A stretch of DNA of 64,000 nucleotides, from positions 3,592,484 to 3,656,483 of the forward strand of contig JAOSJU010000001.1 of NCBI GenBank assembly GCA_027493945.1. Direction: 5' to 3'. Below the pieces are notes generated by a model. It saw nothing but the letters and a program-made list of their open reading frames with translations, ran no database searches and was not told the origin of the DNA. Each line of letters opens with the position of its first letter. The first letter of the stretch is position 1. The position numbers were made by a program, and so were the translations under genes. This document shows positions 45,071 through 57,300 of the stretch, piece by piece. This DNA comes from Burkholderiaceae bacterium (lineage in GTDB: Bacteria; Pseudomonadota; Gammaproteobacteria; Burkholderiales; Burkholderiaceae_E).

Positions 45071-46104
45071 TGGCGACGCCGCGGCGCTCGCTGTCGCCGG
45101 GCCGGCGCGCCTGGCTGCGCTTTCGCGCCAATCGGCGCGGTTACTGGAGCCTGTGGATCTTCGCGCTCGTCTTCGGCCTGAGCCTCGCGGCCGAGCTGCT
45201 GTCCAACGACCGCCCGATCGTCGCGCGCTACGAGGGGCAGCTTTACTGGCCGCTGTGGCGGCAGTATCCGGAGACCACCTTCGGCGGCGACTTCCGCACC
45301 GCCACCGACTACCTCGACCCGTTCATCCGCAAACGCCTGTCGCAGGACGGCAACTGGGCGCTCTACCCGCCGAACCCGTACCGCTTCGACACGATCAACT
45401 ATTTCGCGCCCAGCCCGAACCCGGCGCCGCCGTCGCCGCAGAACCTGCTCGGCACCGACGACCAGGGCCGCGACGTGCTCGCGCGGCTGCTCTACGGCTT
45501 GCGCATCTCGGTGCTCTTCGGCATGGCGCTCACCGCGATCGGCATGCTGTTCGGCATCGCGGCGGGCGCGCTGCAGGGCTATTTCGGCGGGCGCGTCGAC
45601 CTGGCGCTGCAGCGCCTGACCGAGATCTGGGGCTCGATTCCCGAGCTCTACCTGCTGCTGATCCTCGCGTCGATCTTCGAGCCGAGCATCTGGATCCTGC
45701 TCGCGATCCTGTCGCTGTTCAGCTGGATGGGATTGTCGGATTACGTGCGCGCCGAGTTCCTGCGCAACCGCCAGCTCGAGTACGTGACCGCGGCACGGGC
45801 GCTCGGCCTGTCGAGCCTGCAGGTCATCGGCCGGCACGTGCTGCCGAACTCGCTCACCCCGGTGATCGCGTTCCTGCCGTTCCGCATGAGCGCGGCGATC
45901 GTCGCGCTCACCAGCCTCGACTTCCTCGGCCTGGGCGTGCCGCCTTCGACGCCGAGCCTGGGCGAGTTGCTTGCGCAGGGCAAGTCGAACCTGGATGCCT
46001 GGTGGATCTCGCTCGGCACCTTCGGCGTGCTGGTGGGCATGCTGATGCTGCTGATCTTCGTCGGCGAAGCGCTGCGCGATGCGCTCGACACGCGCAAGGG
46101 TTGA
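45070..46104 (+). CDS. yejE: YejE-type peptide ABC permease
   Basis: This 344-residue permease starts with an Arg-rich segment, then RGYWSLWIFALVFGLSLAAE. It has a long periplasmic loop (TATDYLDPFIRKRLSQ, NLLGTDDQGRDVLARLLYGL) and the loop AARALGLSSLQVIGRHVLPN. ATG 45070 overlaps the yejB stop. Length and the GTDDQGRDVLAR motif match YejE. Confidence 0.9.
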   Translation: MATPRRSLSPGRRAWLRFRANRRGYWSLWIFALVFGLSLAAELLSNDRPIVARYEGQLYWPLWRQYPETTFGGDFRTATDYLDPFIRKRLSQDGNWALYPPNPYRFDTINYFAPSPNPAPPSPQNLLGTDDQGRDVLARLLYGLRISVLFGMALTAIGMLFGIAAGALQGYFGGRVDLALQRLTEIWGSIPELYLLLILASIFEPSIWILLAILSLFSWMGLSDYVRAEFLRNRQLEYVTAARALGLSSLQVIGRHVLPNSLTPVIAFLPFRMSAAIVALTSLDFLGLGVPPSTPSLGELLAQGKSNLDAWWISLGTFGVLVGMLMLLIFVGEALRDALDTRKG

Positions 46105-46107
46105 ACG

Positions 46108-47748
<1,641 letters not shown>

Positions 47749-47788
47749 CCCGGACGGGCCACGGCCGCGGCCGCGGCTACCGCTCCGA

Positions 47789-49546
47789 TCAGGTGCGCTT
47801 GTTCGCGCGCTTCGCGGGGCGCTTGGACGGAACGCTCGCGGCGTCGTCGCTGGAAGCGCTGGCGCGCGTCTTCTTCGCCGCCGCCGTCGTGCGGGCGGCG
47901 CTCTGCTTCTGGGCGCCGGCGTGCCGGGCCGCGGGCCGGGCGCGGCGCGACGGCTGCGCGGCGGCAGGTGCCGCCTGTTCCTGTGGCTCGGAGGCCGCCT
48001 GCTCGCGCCGCAACACCGCGTGCATGATGCGCGGCTCGTCGCTGCGGCTGCGCACGACGCGCCGGTCGCCGTCCTCGGTGGTGAGCAGGGTCTGGGCGCT
48101 GGCCGGCCGCACCAGCAGGTTCATGCCGGCGTGCACGCCCTTGACCAGTGCGTTCCAGGCCTTCAGGTTCGCGATCGTCGTGCCGTAGCGCCGCGCGATC
48201 GATGCCAGCGTCTCGCGGCGCTTGACCCTGTGGTAGGCGGCGGGCCGCTCGACCAGCTCGTAGACGCGCGGGCCCTCGAAGCGCTCGACGCGGGTTTCGT
48301 CCTCCACCGCCCGTTGCGGCGCGAGGATGCGCGTGCCGGGCAGGATCCGCTGGCCCGGGCGCAGGTCGTTGGCGTCGCGCAGCTCGGCCACCGCGATCCC
48401 GCCGCGCTGGGCCAGCCCATCGAGGGTCTCGCCGGGCTGCAGCGTGTGCGGCTGCCAGGTGGCGAAGGCGCGATTGGCGTGTCCGTGGCGCTCGACGGCG
48501 GCCATGAACGCGTCGATCCGGTCGGCCGGCAGCTTGATCTCGTTGTTGCGGCTGGCGGCGATCACCGGCCGGTTGTGCGCCGGGTTCAGCGCGACGAATT
48601 CGTCCACGCTCATCCCGGCGAACTGCGCGGCGAGCTTCAGGTCGATCGGGCGTGTCTTCTCGATCGTGACGAAGTACGGCCGATTGGGCAGCGCCGGCAG
48701 CGCCACACCCAGTTCGTCGGCGCGCATGAGGATGTTCTTCAACGCCATCAGCTTCGGCACGTAGTGACGCGTCTCGGCCGGCATCTTCAGCGACAGGTAG
48801 CCGGTGGGCAGGCCGCGCGCCTGGTTGTGGCGCACCGCGCGTGCCACCGCCCCTTCACCCCAGTTGTACGAGGCGAGGGCGAGGAACCAGTCGTTGCCGT
48901 GCATCGCGTAGATCTTCTGCAGGTAGTCGAGTGCCGCATCGGTGGACTTCACCACGTCGCGGCGGTTGTCGACCCACCAGTCCTGCTGCAGGTTGTACGC
49001 GCGTCCGGTGGACGGAATGAACTGCCACAGCCCCGCGGCTTGCGCGTGCGACAACGCCACCGGGTTCATCGCGCTCTCGACGAACGGCAGCAGCGCCAGC
49101 TCGGTGGGCATGCCGCGCTTCTCGATTTCCTCGACGATGTGAAACAGGTAGCGACTGCCTCGCGTGAACATGCGCTGCAGGTAGTCGGGGCGCTGCAGGT
49201 AGAAGCGCTCTTTCTCGGCCACCAGCGGGCTGGCGAGCGGCGGCATCGCGAAGCCGCCGCGGATGCGGTCCCACAGGCTGGCGACCGGAGCATTCGTCTG
49301 CGGCGGCCGCCCGGTGGGGGCGGGCAACGAGGCGAGCGGATCGATGCGCTGGGGTGACGGTGCCGGCGCCGGCACCGGCGCGGCGGCGCGACTGGCCGCG
49401 GCATCGGCAGCCGCTTCGGAAGCGCCGACCGGAGTGGCCTGGGCGATCGGCGCGGGCGCTTGCGGGTCGACCGGAGTCAGCGTGGAGCAGCCTGCGACGA
49501 CGAGCAGGCCGCCCAGAAGTGCGCCGATACGAAGAAAATGCACCAA
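47789..49546 (-). CDS. mltD: Membrane-bound lytic transglycosylase D-like lipoprotein with LysM domains
   Basis: This 585-residue lipoprotein has lipobox LLVVAGC near residue 20, an Ala/Pro linker, and an SLT domain with catalytic-type Glu157 in PFVESAMNPVAL. It continues GLWQFIPSTGRAYNL and ALASYNWGEGAV. Two LysM modules follow (about 366-410 and 443-490, for example VKRRETLASIARRYGTT). A Lys/Arg/Ala-rich tail ends the protein. It cleaves peptidoglycan at the outer membrane. It converges on yejF, with only 40 bp between and no T-tract terminator seen. Confidence 0.9.
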   Translation of the reverse strand: MVHFLRIGALLGGLLVVAGCSTLTPVDPQAPAPIAQATPVGASEAAADAAASRAAAPVPAPAPSPQRIDPLASLPAPTGRPPQTNAPVASLWDRIRGGFAMPPLASPLVAEKERFYLQRPDYLQRMFTRGSRYLFHIVEEIEKRGMPTELALLPFVESAMNPVALSHAQAAGLWQFIPSTGRAYNLQQDWWVDNRRDVVKSTDAALDYLQKIYAMHGNDWFLALASYNWGEGAVARAVRHNQARGLPTGYLSLKMPAETRHYVPKLMALKNILMRADELGVALPALPNRPYFVTIEKTRPIDLKLAAQFAGMSVDEFVALNPAHNRPVIAASRNNEIKLPADRIDAFMAAVERHGHANRAFATWQPHTLQPGETLDGLAQRGGIAVAELRDANDLRPGQRILPGTRILAPQRAVEDETRVERFEGPRVYELVERPAAYHRVKRRETLASIARRYGTTIANLKAWNALVKGVHAGMNLLVRPASAQTLLTTEDGDRRVVRSRSDEPRIMHAVLRREQAASEPQEQAAPAAAQPSRRARPAARHAGAQKQSAARTTAAAKKTRASASSDDAASVPSKRPAKRANKRT

Positions 49547-49659
49547 CGATGACCCCTAACTCTCTGATTCGGCGCAACAAGCCGGTCGATCCTACGGAAG
49601 GACGCGGCCGCGGTCAAGGACGAAGCTCACGAAGCTCACGCGTGCGGCGCGGGTCACGC

Positions 49660-50493
49660 TCAGCGAAACCCATCTTTCCACGCGCGCAGCGCGGCAAAGC
49701 TGTCGAGCCGCGAGACGGGCGCGTGGCCCAGACGGCCGGCGACCGTGGCGAGCACGCCGGCGGCGTCGGCGCGCAGGAACGGGTTGGTGGCCAGCTCGAT
49801 TGCGATCGTCGTGGGCACGGTGCGCACGCCGGTCTCGCGCATCCGGCGCGCCTCGTCCAGGCGCGCGAGCACCGCCTCGCCGGCCGGCTCGGCGGCGGCC
49901 GCGAAGCGCAGGTTCGACAGCGTGTATTCGTGTGCGCAATAGACCAGCGTTTCCGGGTCGAGCGCGGCGAGCCGGTCGAGCGAGTCGAGCATCTGTGCCG
50001 GCGTGCCTTCGAACAGCCGTCCGCAGCCGGCCGCGAACAGCGTGTCGCCGCAGAACAGCAGCGGTCGCGCGTCGCCACCGAAGGGCTCGGCGGCGTAGGC
50101 GATGTGGCCGCGGGTGTGGCCGGGCACGTCGAGCACGCGCATCGCCGCGCCCACCCCGTCGACGGCGATTGTGTCGCCGCCGGCGAGCCGGCGGTCGATG
50201 CCCTCGATCGCCTCCCCGGCCGGGCCGTAGACCACGGGCTGCCAGCGCTCGACCAGCGCGCGCACGCCGCCCACGTGATCCGGATGGTGATGTGTCAGTA
50301 GAATGGCCGACAGGCGCAGGCCGCGCGCCGACAGCGCGCGCTCCACCGGCTCGGCGTCGCCCGGATCGACGACGGCGGCGCGCTCGCCACCCGGCGCGCG
50401 CAACAGCCAGATGTAGTTGTCCTCGAACGCGTCGATCGGCTCGACGCACGGATGCGGGTGCGGCGCATGGCGCCAGATCTGCTCGGGCTGCAT
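49660..50493 (-). CDS. gloB: Hydroxyacylglutathione hydrolase (glyoxalase II)
   Basis: This 277-residue metallo-beta-lactamase-fold enzyme shows the metal motif LTHHHPDHVGG, DVPGHTRGHIAYA, FCGDTLFAAGCGRLFEGT and the substrate motif YCAHEYTLSNLRF. It hydrolyses S-lactoylglutathione. It is divergent from the methyltransferase gene, as in many Burkholderiales, with the starts only about 10 bp apart. Confidence 0.93.
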   Translation of the reverse strand: MQPEQIWRHAPHPHPCVEPIDAFEDNYIWLLRAPGGERAAVVDPGDAEPVERALSARGLRLSAILLTHHHPDHVGGVRALVERWQPVVYGPAGEAIEGIDRRLAGGDTIAVDGVGAAMRVLDVPGHTRGHIAYAAEPFGGDARPLLFCGDTLFAAGCGRLFEGTPAQMLDSLDRLAALDPETLVYCAHEYTLSNLRFAAAAEPAGEAVLARLDEARRMRETGVRTVPTTIAIELATNPFLRADAAGVLATVAGRLGHAPVSRLDSFAALRAWKDGFR

Positions 50494-50502
50494 GGCATGA
50501 AG

Positions 50503-51300
50503 ATGGATAATGCTGCGATTATACGAAGCACCGAGGACGCGCTCGCCCGGCGCGCGACCTGGCGCGAATGGCTCGAATCGCCACCGGGCCGTTATGCGCT
50601 CGGCTGGCAGCAGCAGCAGTTCGACGCCGCGGTGGCCGACGTGTTCGGCTTTCATGCGCTGCAGTGCGGGCTGCCGCAACTCGATGCACTGCGCGACAAC
50701 CGCATGCCGCACCGGATTCGCGCCTGCGAGCCCTGCGACCTGCCGGTGCAGGGCGGCGCCAGCGTGGTGATCGAGCATTTCGAGGAGATGCCGTTCGCCT
50801 CGCAGAGCATCGACCTGGTGGTGCTGCCGCACGTGCTCGAGTTCGCCGAGGATCCGCACCAGGTGCTGCGCGAAGTCGATCGCGTGCTGCGTCCCGAGGG
50901 CCGGGTGATCATCTCGGGGTTCAACCCGGTCAGCCTGTGGGGCGCCCGGCAGTGGCTGACGCGCGGCGTCTCGCGCCGGCCGTACCTGCCCCGCGAAGGC
51001 CAGTTCATCGGGCTGCCGCGCCTGCGCGACTGGTTCAAGCTGCTGGGTTTCGAGTTCGATCGCGGTCGCTACGGCTGCTACCGGCCGCCGTGCCGCACGC
51101 AGCATTGGCTCGATCGCACGCAGTTCATGGAGTCGGCGGGCGACCGCTGGTGGCCGATCTGCGGGGCGTTGTACCTCGTTTCCGGCATCAAGCGGGTGCG
51201 CGGCATACGACTGATCGGCCCGGCCTGGCGGCAGGCGCGACCGGCGCGCGCGCAGGCTGCGGCGGTCTCGCCGCGCTGCGAGCCCAACCGGAAGGCCTGA
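50503..51300 (+). CDS. SAM-dependent methyltransferase (type 11)
   Basis: This protein of about 265 residues contains MPFASQSIDLVVLPHVLEFA and LREVDRVLRPEGRVIISGFN, the post-I and III regions of class I methyltransferases. Motif I is degenerate, with VVIEHFEEM taking its place. It is the protein regularly found between gloB and rnhA in betaproteobacteria; substrate unknown. ATG 50503 or 50497 lies almost on top of the gloB start, so the true start may be further in. A GATAAT-like hexamer lies at the start region. Confidence 0.75.
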   Translation: MDNAAIIRSTEDALARRATWREWLESPPGRYALGWQQQQFDAAVADVFGFHALQCGLPQLDALRDNRMPHRIRACEPCDLPVQGGASVVIEHFEEMPFASQSIDLVVLPHVLEFAEDPHQVLREVDRVLRPEGRVIISGFNPVSLWGARQWLTRGVSRRPYLPREGQFIGLPRLRDWFKLLGFEFDRGRYGCYRPPCRTQHWLDRTQFMESAGDRWWPICGALYLVSGIKRVRGIRLIGPAWRQARPARAQAAAVSPRCEPNRKA

Positions 51301-51341
51301 GCCGGACACTGCCCGGCCCCGTTTCGACGCCGATGGACTCT

Positions 51342-52559
51342 TCAGTCGGCGTACATGTAGTCGCGCGACAGCGGCAGCGGGCTCTCTGCGCCGCCGGCCC
51401 CGTTGCGCGGCCTGATCGCCTGCAACTGGTAGATGTTGATCCAGCCCTGCGCGAACGCGTGCGCACAGCCGGCGAGATAGACGCGCCAGATGCGCGTGCG
51501 CCTTTCGCCGGCAACGGCGGTCAGGTGCTCGATCTGCCGCTCGAAACGATCGGACCAGAAGCCGAGCGTCTTCGCGTAGTGGCGCCTGAGCGATTCGGCG
51601 TCGGTGAGTTCGAGCCCCGCCTCGGACAGTTCGCGGATCGCGAGCGAGACGTGCGGCAACTCGCCGTCGGGGAACACGTAGCGGTCGATGAATTCGCCCG
51701 CGCCGAGCCCGACCGAGCGGTTGTCCGCGTCGGCCGACGTGATGCCGTGGTTCAGCGCGACACCTCCGGGCTTGAGCAGCCGGTAAACCGTGTCGAAATA
51801 GCCGCGCAGGTTCTTCAGCCCGACGTGCTCGAACATGCCGATCGACGAGATGCGATCGAAGCCGGCGTCGCCGGGGATGTCGCGATAGTCCTGCAGCCGG
51901 ATCTCGACGCGGTCTTCGAGGCCGGCCTCGCGGACCCGCTCGCGCGCCAGCTCGAACTGGTTGGTCGACAGCGTGACGCCCACCGCCTTCACCCCGTAGC
52001 GGCTGGCGGCGTGGATCGCCATCGCGCCCCAGCCGCAGCCGATGTCGAGCAGCGTCTGGCCCGGCGCGAGCATCAGCTTGCGACAGACGTGGTCGAGCTT
52101 CTGCACCTGCGCGGTGGCGAGGTCTTCGTCGCCGGTGCGGAAATACGCGCAGGAGTAGACCATGCGCGGGTCGAGCCACGCCGCGTAGAACTCGTTGGAG
52201 ACGTCGTAGTGGTACTCGATGGCCCGGCGGTCGCTCTTTCGCGTGTGTCGCGCGAGCCACGACGGAAGCTTGCCGCGGGCCGGATCTTCGTCCCCGGTGC
52301 GAGAAAGGTGCTCGGCCACCGCGACGATTTCGCGGATGTCGCCGTCGACGTCGATGTGTCCCTCGACGAATGCCTCGCCGAGCGCCGACATCGAGGGCTT
52401 GAGGAAATAGCGGGCGGAGGTGGCGTCCTTCAGCCGCAGGCCGACCCGCGGCTCGTCGCCGAGCGCGACCGTCGAGCCGTCCCACAGCGTGACCCGCAAT
52501 GGCAAGGACTGGCGCCTTCGCAGCGCCTCGAGGTATTTCAAGACCTGCTTCTCGATCAT
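51342..52559 (-). CDS. cfa: Cyclopropane-fatty-acyl-phospholipid synthase
   Basis: This 405-residue protein has an N-terminal lipid-binding region with LKDATSARYFLKPSMSALGE, then AIEYHYDVSNEFYAAWLDP and YSCAYFRTGDEDLATAQ. The SAM site is LLDIGCGWGAMAIHAASRYG, followed by FDRISSIGMFEHVGLKN. It adds a methylene bridge to unsaturated membrane lipids, often under stress or on entry to stationary phase. It sits in opposite orientation between the methyltransferase and rnhA genes, interrupting the usual adjacency. The cfa-rnhA gap (52560-52654) has an AT-rich patch near 52590-52602 that may hold promoters. Confidence 0.93.
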   Translation of the reverse strand: MIEKQVLKYLEALRRRQSLPLRVTLWDGSTVALGDEPRVGLRLKDATSARYFLKPSMSALGEAFVEGHIDVDGDIREIVAVAEHLSRTGDEDPARGKLPSWLARHTRKSDRRAIEYHYDVSNEFYAAWLDPRMVYSCAYFRTGDEDLATAQVQKLDHVCRKLMLAPGQTLLDIGCGWGAMAIHAASRYGVKAVGVTLSTNQFELARERVREAGLEDRVEIRLQDYRDIPGDAGFDRISSIGMFEHVGLKNLRGYFDTVYRLLKPGGVALNHGITSADADNRSVGLGAGEFIDRYVFPDGELPHVSLAIRELSEAGLELTDAESLRRHYAKTLGFWSDRFERQIEHLTAVAGERRTRIWRVYLAGCAHAFAQGWINIYQLQAIRPRNGAGGAESPLPLSRDYMYAD

Positions 52560-52654
52560 TGCGGCTTACCGTGTCTTTCCAGCGATAGTCGACATTAAAA
52601 TGCGTCCGCTGTCAGGCTGCAACCCGTGGCCGGCTCCGGGAACGAATACACGAC

Positions 52655-53086
52655 ATGGTCGAAGTGGTCGACATCTATACCGACGGCGCCTGCAAGGGCA
52701 ATCCCGGCCCGGGCGGTTGGGGCGCGCTGCTGTGCTGGCGCGGGCACGAGCGCGAGCTGTTCGGCGGCGAAGTCGCGACGACGAACAACCGGATGGAGCT
52801 GGTCGCGGTGATCCGCGGCCTGTCGGCGCTGCACCGCAGCGCGCCGGCCGTGGTGCACACCGATTCGCAGTACGTGCACAAGGGCATCACCGAGTGGCTG
52901 CCGGCCTGGAAGGCGCGCGGCTGGAAGACCGCCGACCGCAAGCCGGTGAAAAACGTCGATCTCTGGCGCGAGCTCGACGCGCTGGTCGCCCGGCATTCGG
53001 TGCAATGGCGCTGGGTGAAGGGGCATGCCGGCCACCCGGGCAACGAGCGCGCCGACGCGCTGGCCAACCGCGGAGTGCCGACCTGA
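52655..53086 (+). CDS. rnhA: Ribonuclease HI
   Basis: This 143-residue protein shows the RNase H carboxylate residues in [42 protein letters not shown] and the final [12 protein letters not shown]. It removes RNA from RNA-DNA hybrids. In most Burkholderiales dnaQ follows directly, but here an RND pair (53150-57403) lies between them. Confidence 0.96.
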   Translation: MVEVVDIYTDGACKGNPGPGGWGALLCWRGHERELFGGEVATTNNRMELVAVIRGLSALHRSAPAVVHTDSQYVHKGITEWLPAWKARGWKTADRKPVKNVDLWRELDALVARHSVQWRWVKGHAGHPGNERADALANRGVPT

Positions 53087-53149
53087 CGGGCGGGTCCGGC
53101 GATGCAGGCGGTCTATGCTAGTGTCGTGCAGCGCAGCTGGTCCACCTCG

Positions 53150-54321
53150 ATGAAGAAACCCACGCTTTACCTGATCGCGATCGCCGCCGCCGCCGGGCTC
53201 GGCGGGTGGGCCTGGACGCTCGACCGCGGGCGGCCGGCGGCCATCGAGATTCCCGCTTCGGCCTCGGCGAACCCCGCGCCGGCTGGTTCGGCTCGCGGCA
53301 CGCAGGACGACGCCCCGGCGCGCGCGGCCGGCCCCGCGCGGGCAGGCCCGCCGGCGGCGCGCGGGCCGGTGGGCGTCGAGGCGGCGCGCGCCGAGCAGGT
53401 TTCCCTGAGCGAGACCGTCTCCACCGTGGGCTCGCTGCGCGCCAACGAATCGGTGATCGTCAAGCCCGAGATCGCCGGGCGCATCGACCGCATCGGGTTC
53501 GAAGGCGGCAGCCTGGTTCGCAAGGGCGCGCTGCTGGTGGTGCTCGACGCCGCGGTGGCCGCGGCCGAGGCCGAGCAGATCCGGGCCGAGCTGGCGCTCG
53601 CGCGATCGCACTACCAGCGCACCGCCGACCTGGCGCGCCAGCAGTTCGTCAGCGAGAGCGCGCGCGACCAGGCCGCGTCGAACCTGAAAGTGGTCGAAGC
53701 GAAGCTGAAACTGGCCGAGGCGAAGCTCGCCAAGACCGAGATCCGCGCGCCGTTCAGCGGGCGGCTCGGGCTGCGCAACTTCAGCGTCGGCGACTTCATC
53801 CGCGAAGGCACCGAGCTGGTCGCGCTCGAAGACGTCTCGCAGATGAAGGTCGACCTGCGCCTGCCCGAGCGCTTCCTCGGGCAGTTGCGCCAGGGCCAGG
53901 CGCTCGGGCTCGAATTCGACGCGTATCCCGGGCGCAGGTTCGGCGCGGTGCTCGAGGCGATCGACGTGCAGGTCGACGCGAACGGGCGCTCGGTGGTCGC
54001 GCGCGGGCGCATGCCCAACCCCGATGGGTTGTTGCGCACCGGCATGTTCGCGAAGGTGTCGCTCACGCTGTCGCAGCGCGCCAACGCGGTGATGGTTCCC
54101 GAGGAGGCCCTCGTTCCGGCGGGCGAGCAGCAGTTCGTCTACCGGATCGACGACGGCAAGGCGGTCCGCGTGCGCGTGCGCACCGGGCTGCGCCGCGACG
54201 GCAAGGTCGAGATCGTCGAGGGCTGCGCGGCGGCGACCAGGTGGTCACTGCCGGACAGCCCAAGCTCACGCGCGACGCGACCGAAGTGCGCGTCGTCGAG
54301 CCCGTGCGACCGGGCGGCTGA
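53150..54321 (+). CDS. RND efflux membrane-fusion protein, broken by a one-base frameshift
   Basis: The protein is about 390 residues with an N-terminal membrane anchor (LYLIAIAAAAGLGGWAW) and an Ala/Pro linker. The HlyD-type barrel follows (ESVIVKPEIAGRIDRIGFEG), then a coiled-coil hairpin (SARDQAASNLKVVEAKLKLA) and KTEIRAPFSGRLGLRNFSVG. A base is missing after 54223. Adding one C joins VEIVEG to LRGGDQVVTAGQPKLTRDAT and ends at TGA 54319-54321. Without the repair the frame runs straight into the pump, giving a false 1433-residue fusion. ATG 53102 is an alternative start in the same frame. Confidence 0.85.
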
Positions 54322-54322
54322 A

Positions 54323-57300
54323 GTGCGACTTTCGGAGACCTGCATCCGCAGGCCGGTGTTCGCGACGGTGCTGTCGCTGATCATCGTGCTGGTGGGCCTG
54401 GTGTCGTACTCGCGCCTGCAGGTGCGCGAGTACCCGAAGATCGACGAGCCGACGGTCACCGTCTCGACGAAGTACCTCGGCGCCTCGCCCGACATCATCG
54501 AGACGCAGGTCACCGGGCCGCTCGAGGACTCGATCGCCGGCATCGAGGGCGTGGACGTGCTCACCTCGATCTCGCGCTCCGAGTCGAGCCAGATCACGGT
54601 GCGCTTCCGGCTCGACCGCGACCCCGACGGCGCGGCCGCCGACGTGCGCGACCGCGTCGCGCGCGTGCGCTCGAAGCTGCCCGACTCGATCGACGAGCCG
54701 GTGATCGCGAAGGTCGAGGCCGACGCCAACCCGATCATCTGGCTGGCGTTCTCCAGCGATGCGCTGTCGCCGCTCGAGGTTTCCGACATTGCCAACCGGA
54801 TCGTCAAGCCGCGCCTCCAGACGCTGCCCGGCGCGGCCGACGTGCGCGTGTTCGGCGAGCGCAAGTTCTCGATGCGCATCTGGCTCGACCCCGACCGGCT
54901 GGCCGGCCTGGGGCTCACTCCGGGCGACGTCGAGGATGCGCTGCGCCGGCAGAACATCGAGCTGCCGTCCGGGCGCATCGAGAGCAGCCAGCGCGAGTTC
55001 ACCGTCGTCTCGCAAAGCGACCTGCAGCGCGTGCGCGAGTTCGAGGACGTGGTGGTGCGCACGGTCAACGCCTACCCGGTGCGCATCCGCGACGTCGGGC
55101 GCGTGACGGTCGCCCCGCTCGACGAGCGCAGCATCGTGCGCTTCAACGGCAAGCCGGCGATCTCGCTCGGCCTGATCAAGCAGTCGACCGCGAACCCGCT
55201 CACGCTGGCGCAGGCGTTGAAGACCGAGCTGCCGCGGCTGCGCGAGGAGCTTCCGAAGGGCGTGAGCGTCGACGTCGCCAACGACACCACGCTGTTCATC
55301 GAGCGCTCGATCCAGTCGGTCTACACGACGATCGCCGAGGCGGTGGTCCTGGTGGCGCTGGTGATCTTCCTGTTCCTGGGCACGGTGCGCGCCAGCGTCA
55401 TCCCGCTGGTCACGATCCCGGTGTGCCTGGTGGGCGTCTCGGCGCTGATGCTGGTGGCCGGCTTCTCGGTGAATTCGCTCACGCTGCTCGCGCTGGTGCT
55501 GGCGATCGGGCTGGTGGTCGACGATTCGATCGTGATGCTGGAGAACATCCATCGTCACGTCGAGGACGGCATGGCGCCGATCCAGGCGGCGCTGCGCGGG
55601 GCGAAGGAGGTCGGCTTCGCGATCGTCGCGATGACGCTCACGCTCGCGGCGGTGTATGCGCCGGTGGCGTTCACCACCGGCCGCACGGGGCGGCTGTTCA
55701 TCGAGTTCGCGCTCACGCTCGCCGGCGCGGTGCTGGTTTCCGGCTTCGTCGCGCTGACGCTGTCGCCGATGATGTGCTCGCGGCTGCTGCGCCACGAGGC
55801 GCAGCCGGGCCGGCTGGTGCGCGTGATCGACCGGGTCGTCGGGGCACTGTCGCGCGGCTACACGCGCGCGCTGCGCGCGAGCCTGCGCGCGCGCTGGCTG
55901 GTGGTGCTGCTCGGCCTGGCCGTGGCCGGTGCGAGCGTGCTGCTCTTCACCGGCATGAAGCGCGAGCTCTCGCCGGTGGAAGACCGCGCGACGATCGTCG
56001 CGCTGTTCAACGGGCCCGACGGCGCCTCGATCGACTACACCTACCGCTACGCGCAGGAAGTCGAGCGGCTGGCCGCGTCCGTGCCCGAGGCCGACCGCAT
56101 CTTCGTCGTCACCGGCAGCCCCACCGTGACCCAGGGCATCGGCTTCTTCAGGCTGGTCGACTGGGCCGAGCGCGAGCGCAAGGTGCCGCAGATCGTCGCC
56201 GACCTTCAGCCGAAGCTGCTCGGCATTCCCGGCGTGCAGGCGTTCGCGGTGGCGCCAGCCTCGCTCGGGCAGTCGCCGCGCGAGCGGCCGGTGAATTTCG
56301 TGGTGCTCAGCTCCGATTCCCACGAGGAGATCCAGAAGACGCTCGCGCCGATGATCGAGCAGCTGCAGGCCGACGCGCGTTTCCAGGGCGTGGACACCGA
56401 CCTGCGGCTGAACAAGCCCGAACTGAAGCTGCGCATCGACCGCGACCGGGCTGCCGACGCGGGCGTGGCGGTCGACGCGATCGGGCGCGCGCTGGAGACC
56501 GCGCTGGGCGGGCGCCAGGTCACGCGCTTCAAGCGCGAGGGCGAGCAATACGACGTGATCGTGCAGTTCGGCGCAGGCAACCGCAGCACGCCGCAGGACA
56601 TTTCGAAGATCTTCGTGCGCGGGCGCAACGACACGATGGTGCCGCTGTCGGCGCTGGTGCGCATCGACGAGGGGGTCACCGCTCGCGAGCTCAACCACTT
56701 CGGCCAGCGTCGCGCGGTCACGATCACCGCGAACCTGGCGCCGGGAGCCTCGCTGGGCGAGGCGGTGGAGACGCTCGAGAGCCTGGCGCGCACCCACCTG
56801 AAGCCCGGCTACGCGTTCGACTACAACGGCCAGACGCGCGAGTTCAAGCAGTCGTCGCCGACGCTGCTGGTCACCTTCGGGCTGGCGCTGTGCTTCATCT
56901 ACCTGGTGCTCGCCGCGCAATTCGAGAGCTTCGTCGATCCGCTGATCATCATCCTCACCGTCCCGCTGTCGATGACGGGCGCGCTGGCGCTGCTCGGCTT
57001 CACCGGCGGCACCCTGAACGTCTACAGCCAGATCGGCCTGATCACGCTGGTGGGCCTCATCACCAAGCACGGCATCCTGATCGTCGAGTTCGCCAACCAG
57101 TTGCGCGACCAGGGCAAGGCGCTGGTGCCGGCGACGATCGAGGCAGCCAGCCTGCGGCTGCGCCCGATCCTGATGACCACCGGCGCGATGGTGCTGGGCG
57201 CGGTGCCGCTCGCGTTCGCGACCGGGGCCGGCGCCGAGAGCCGGATGCAGATCGGCATGGTCATCGTCGGCGGCATGACTTTCGGCACGCTGCTCACGCT

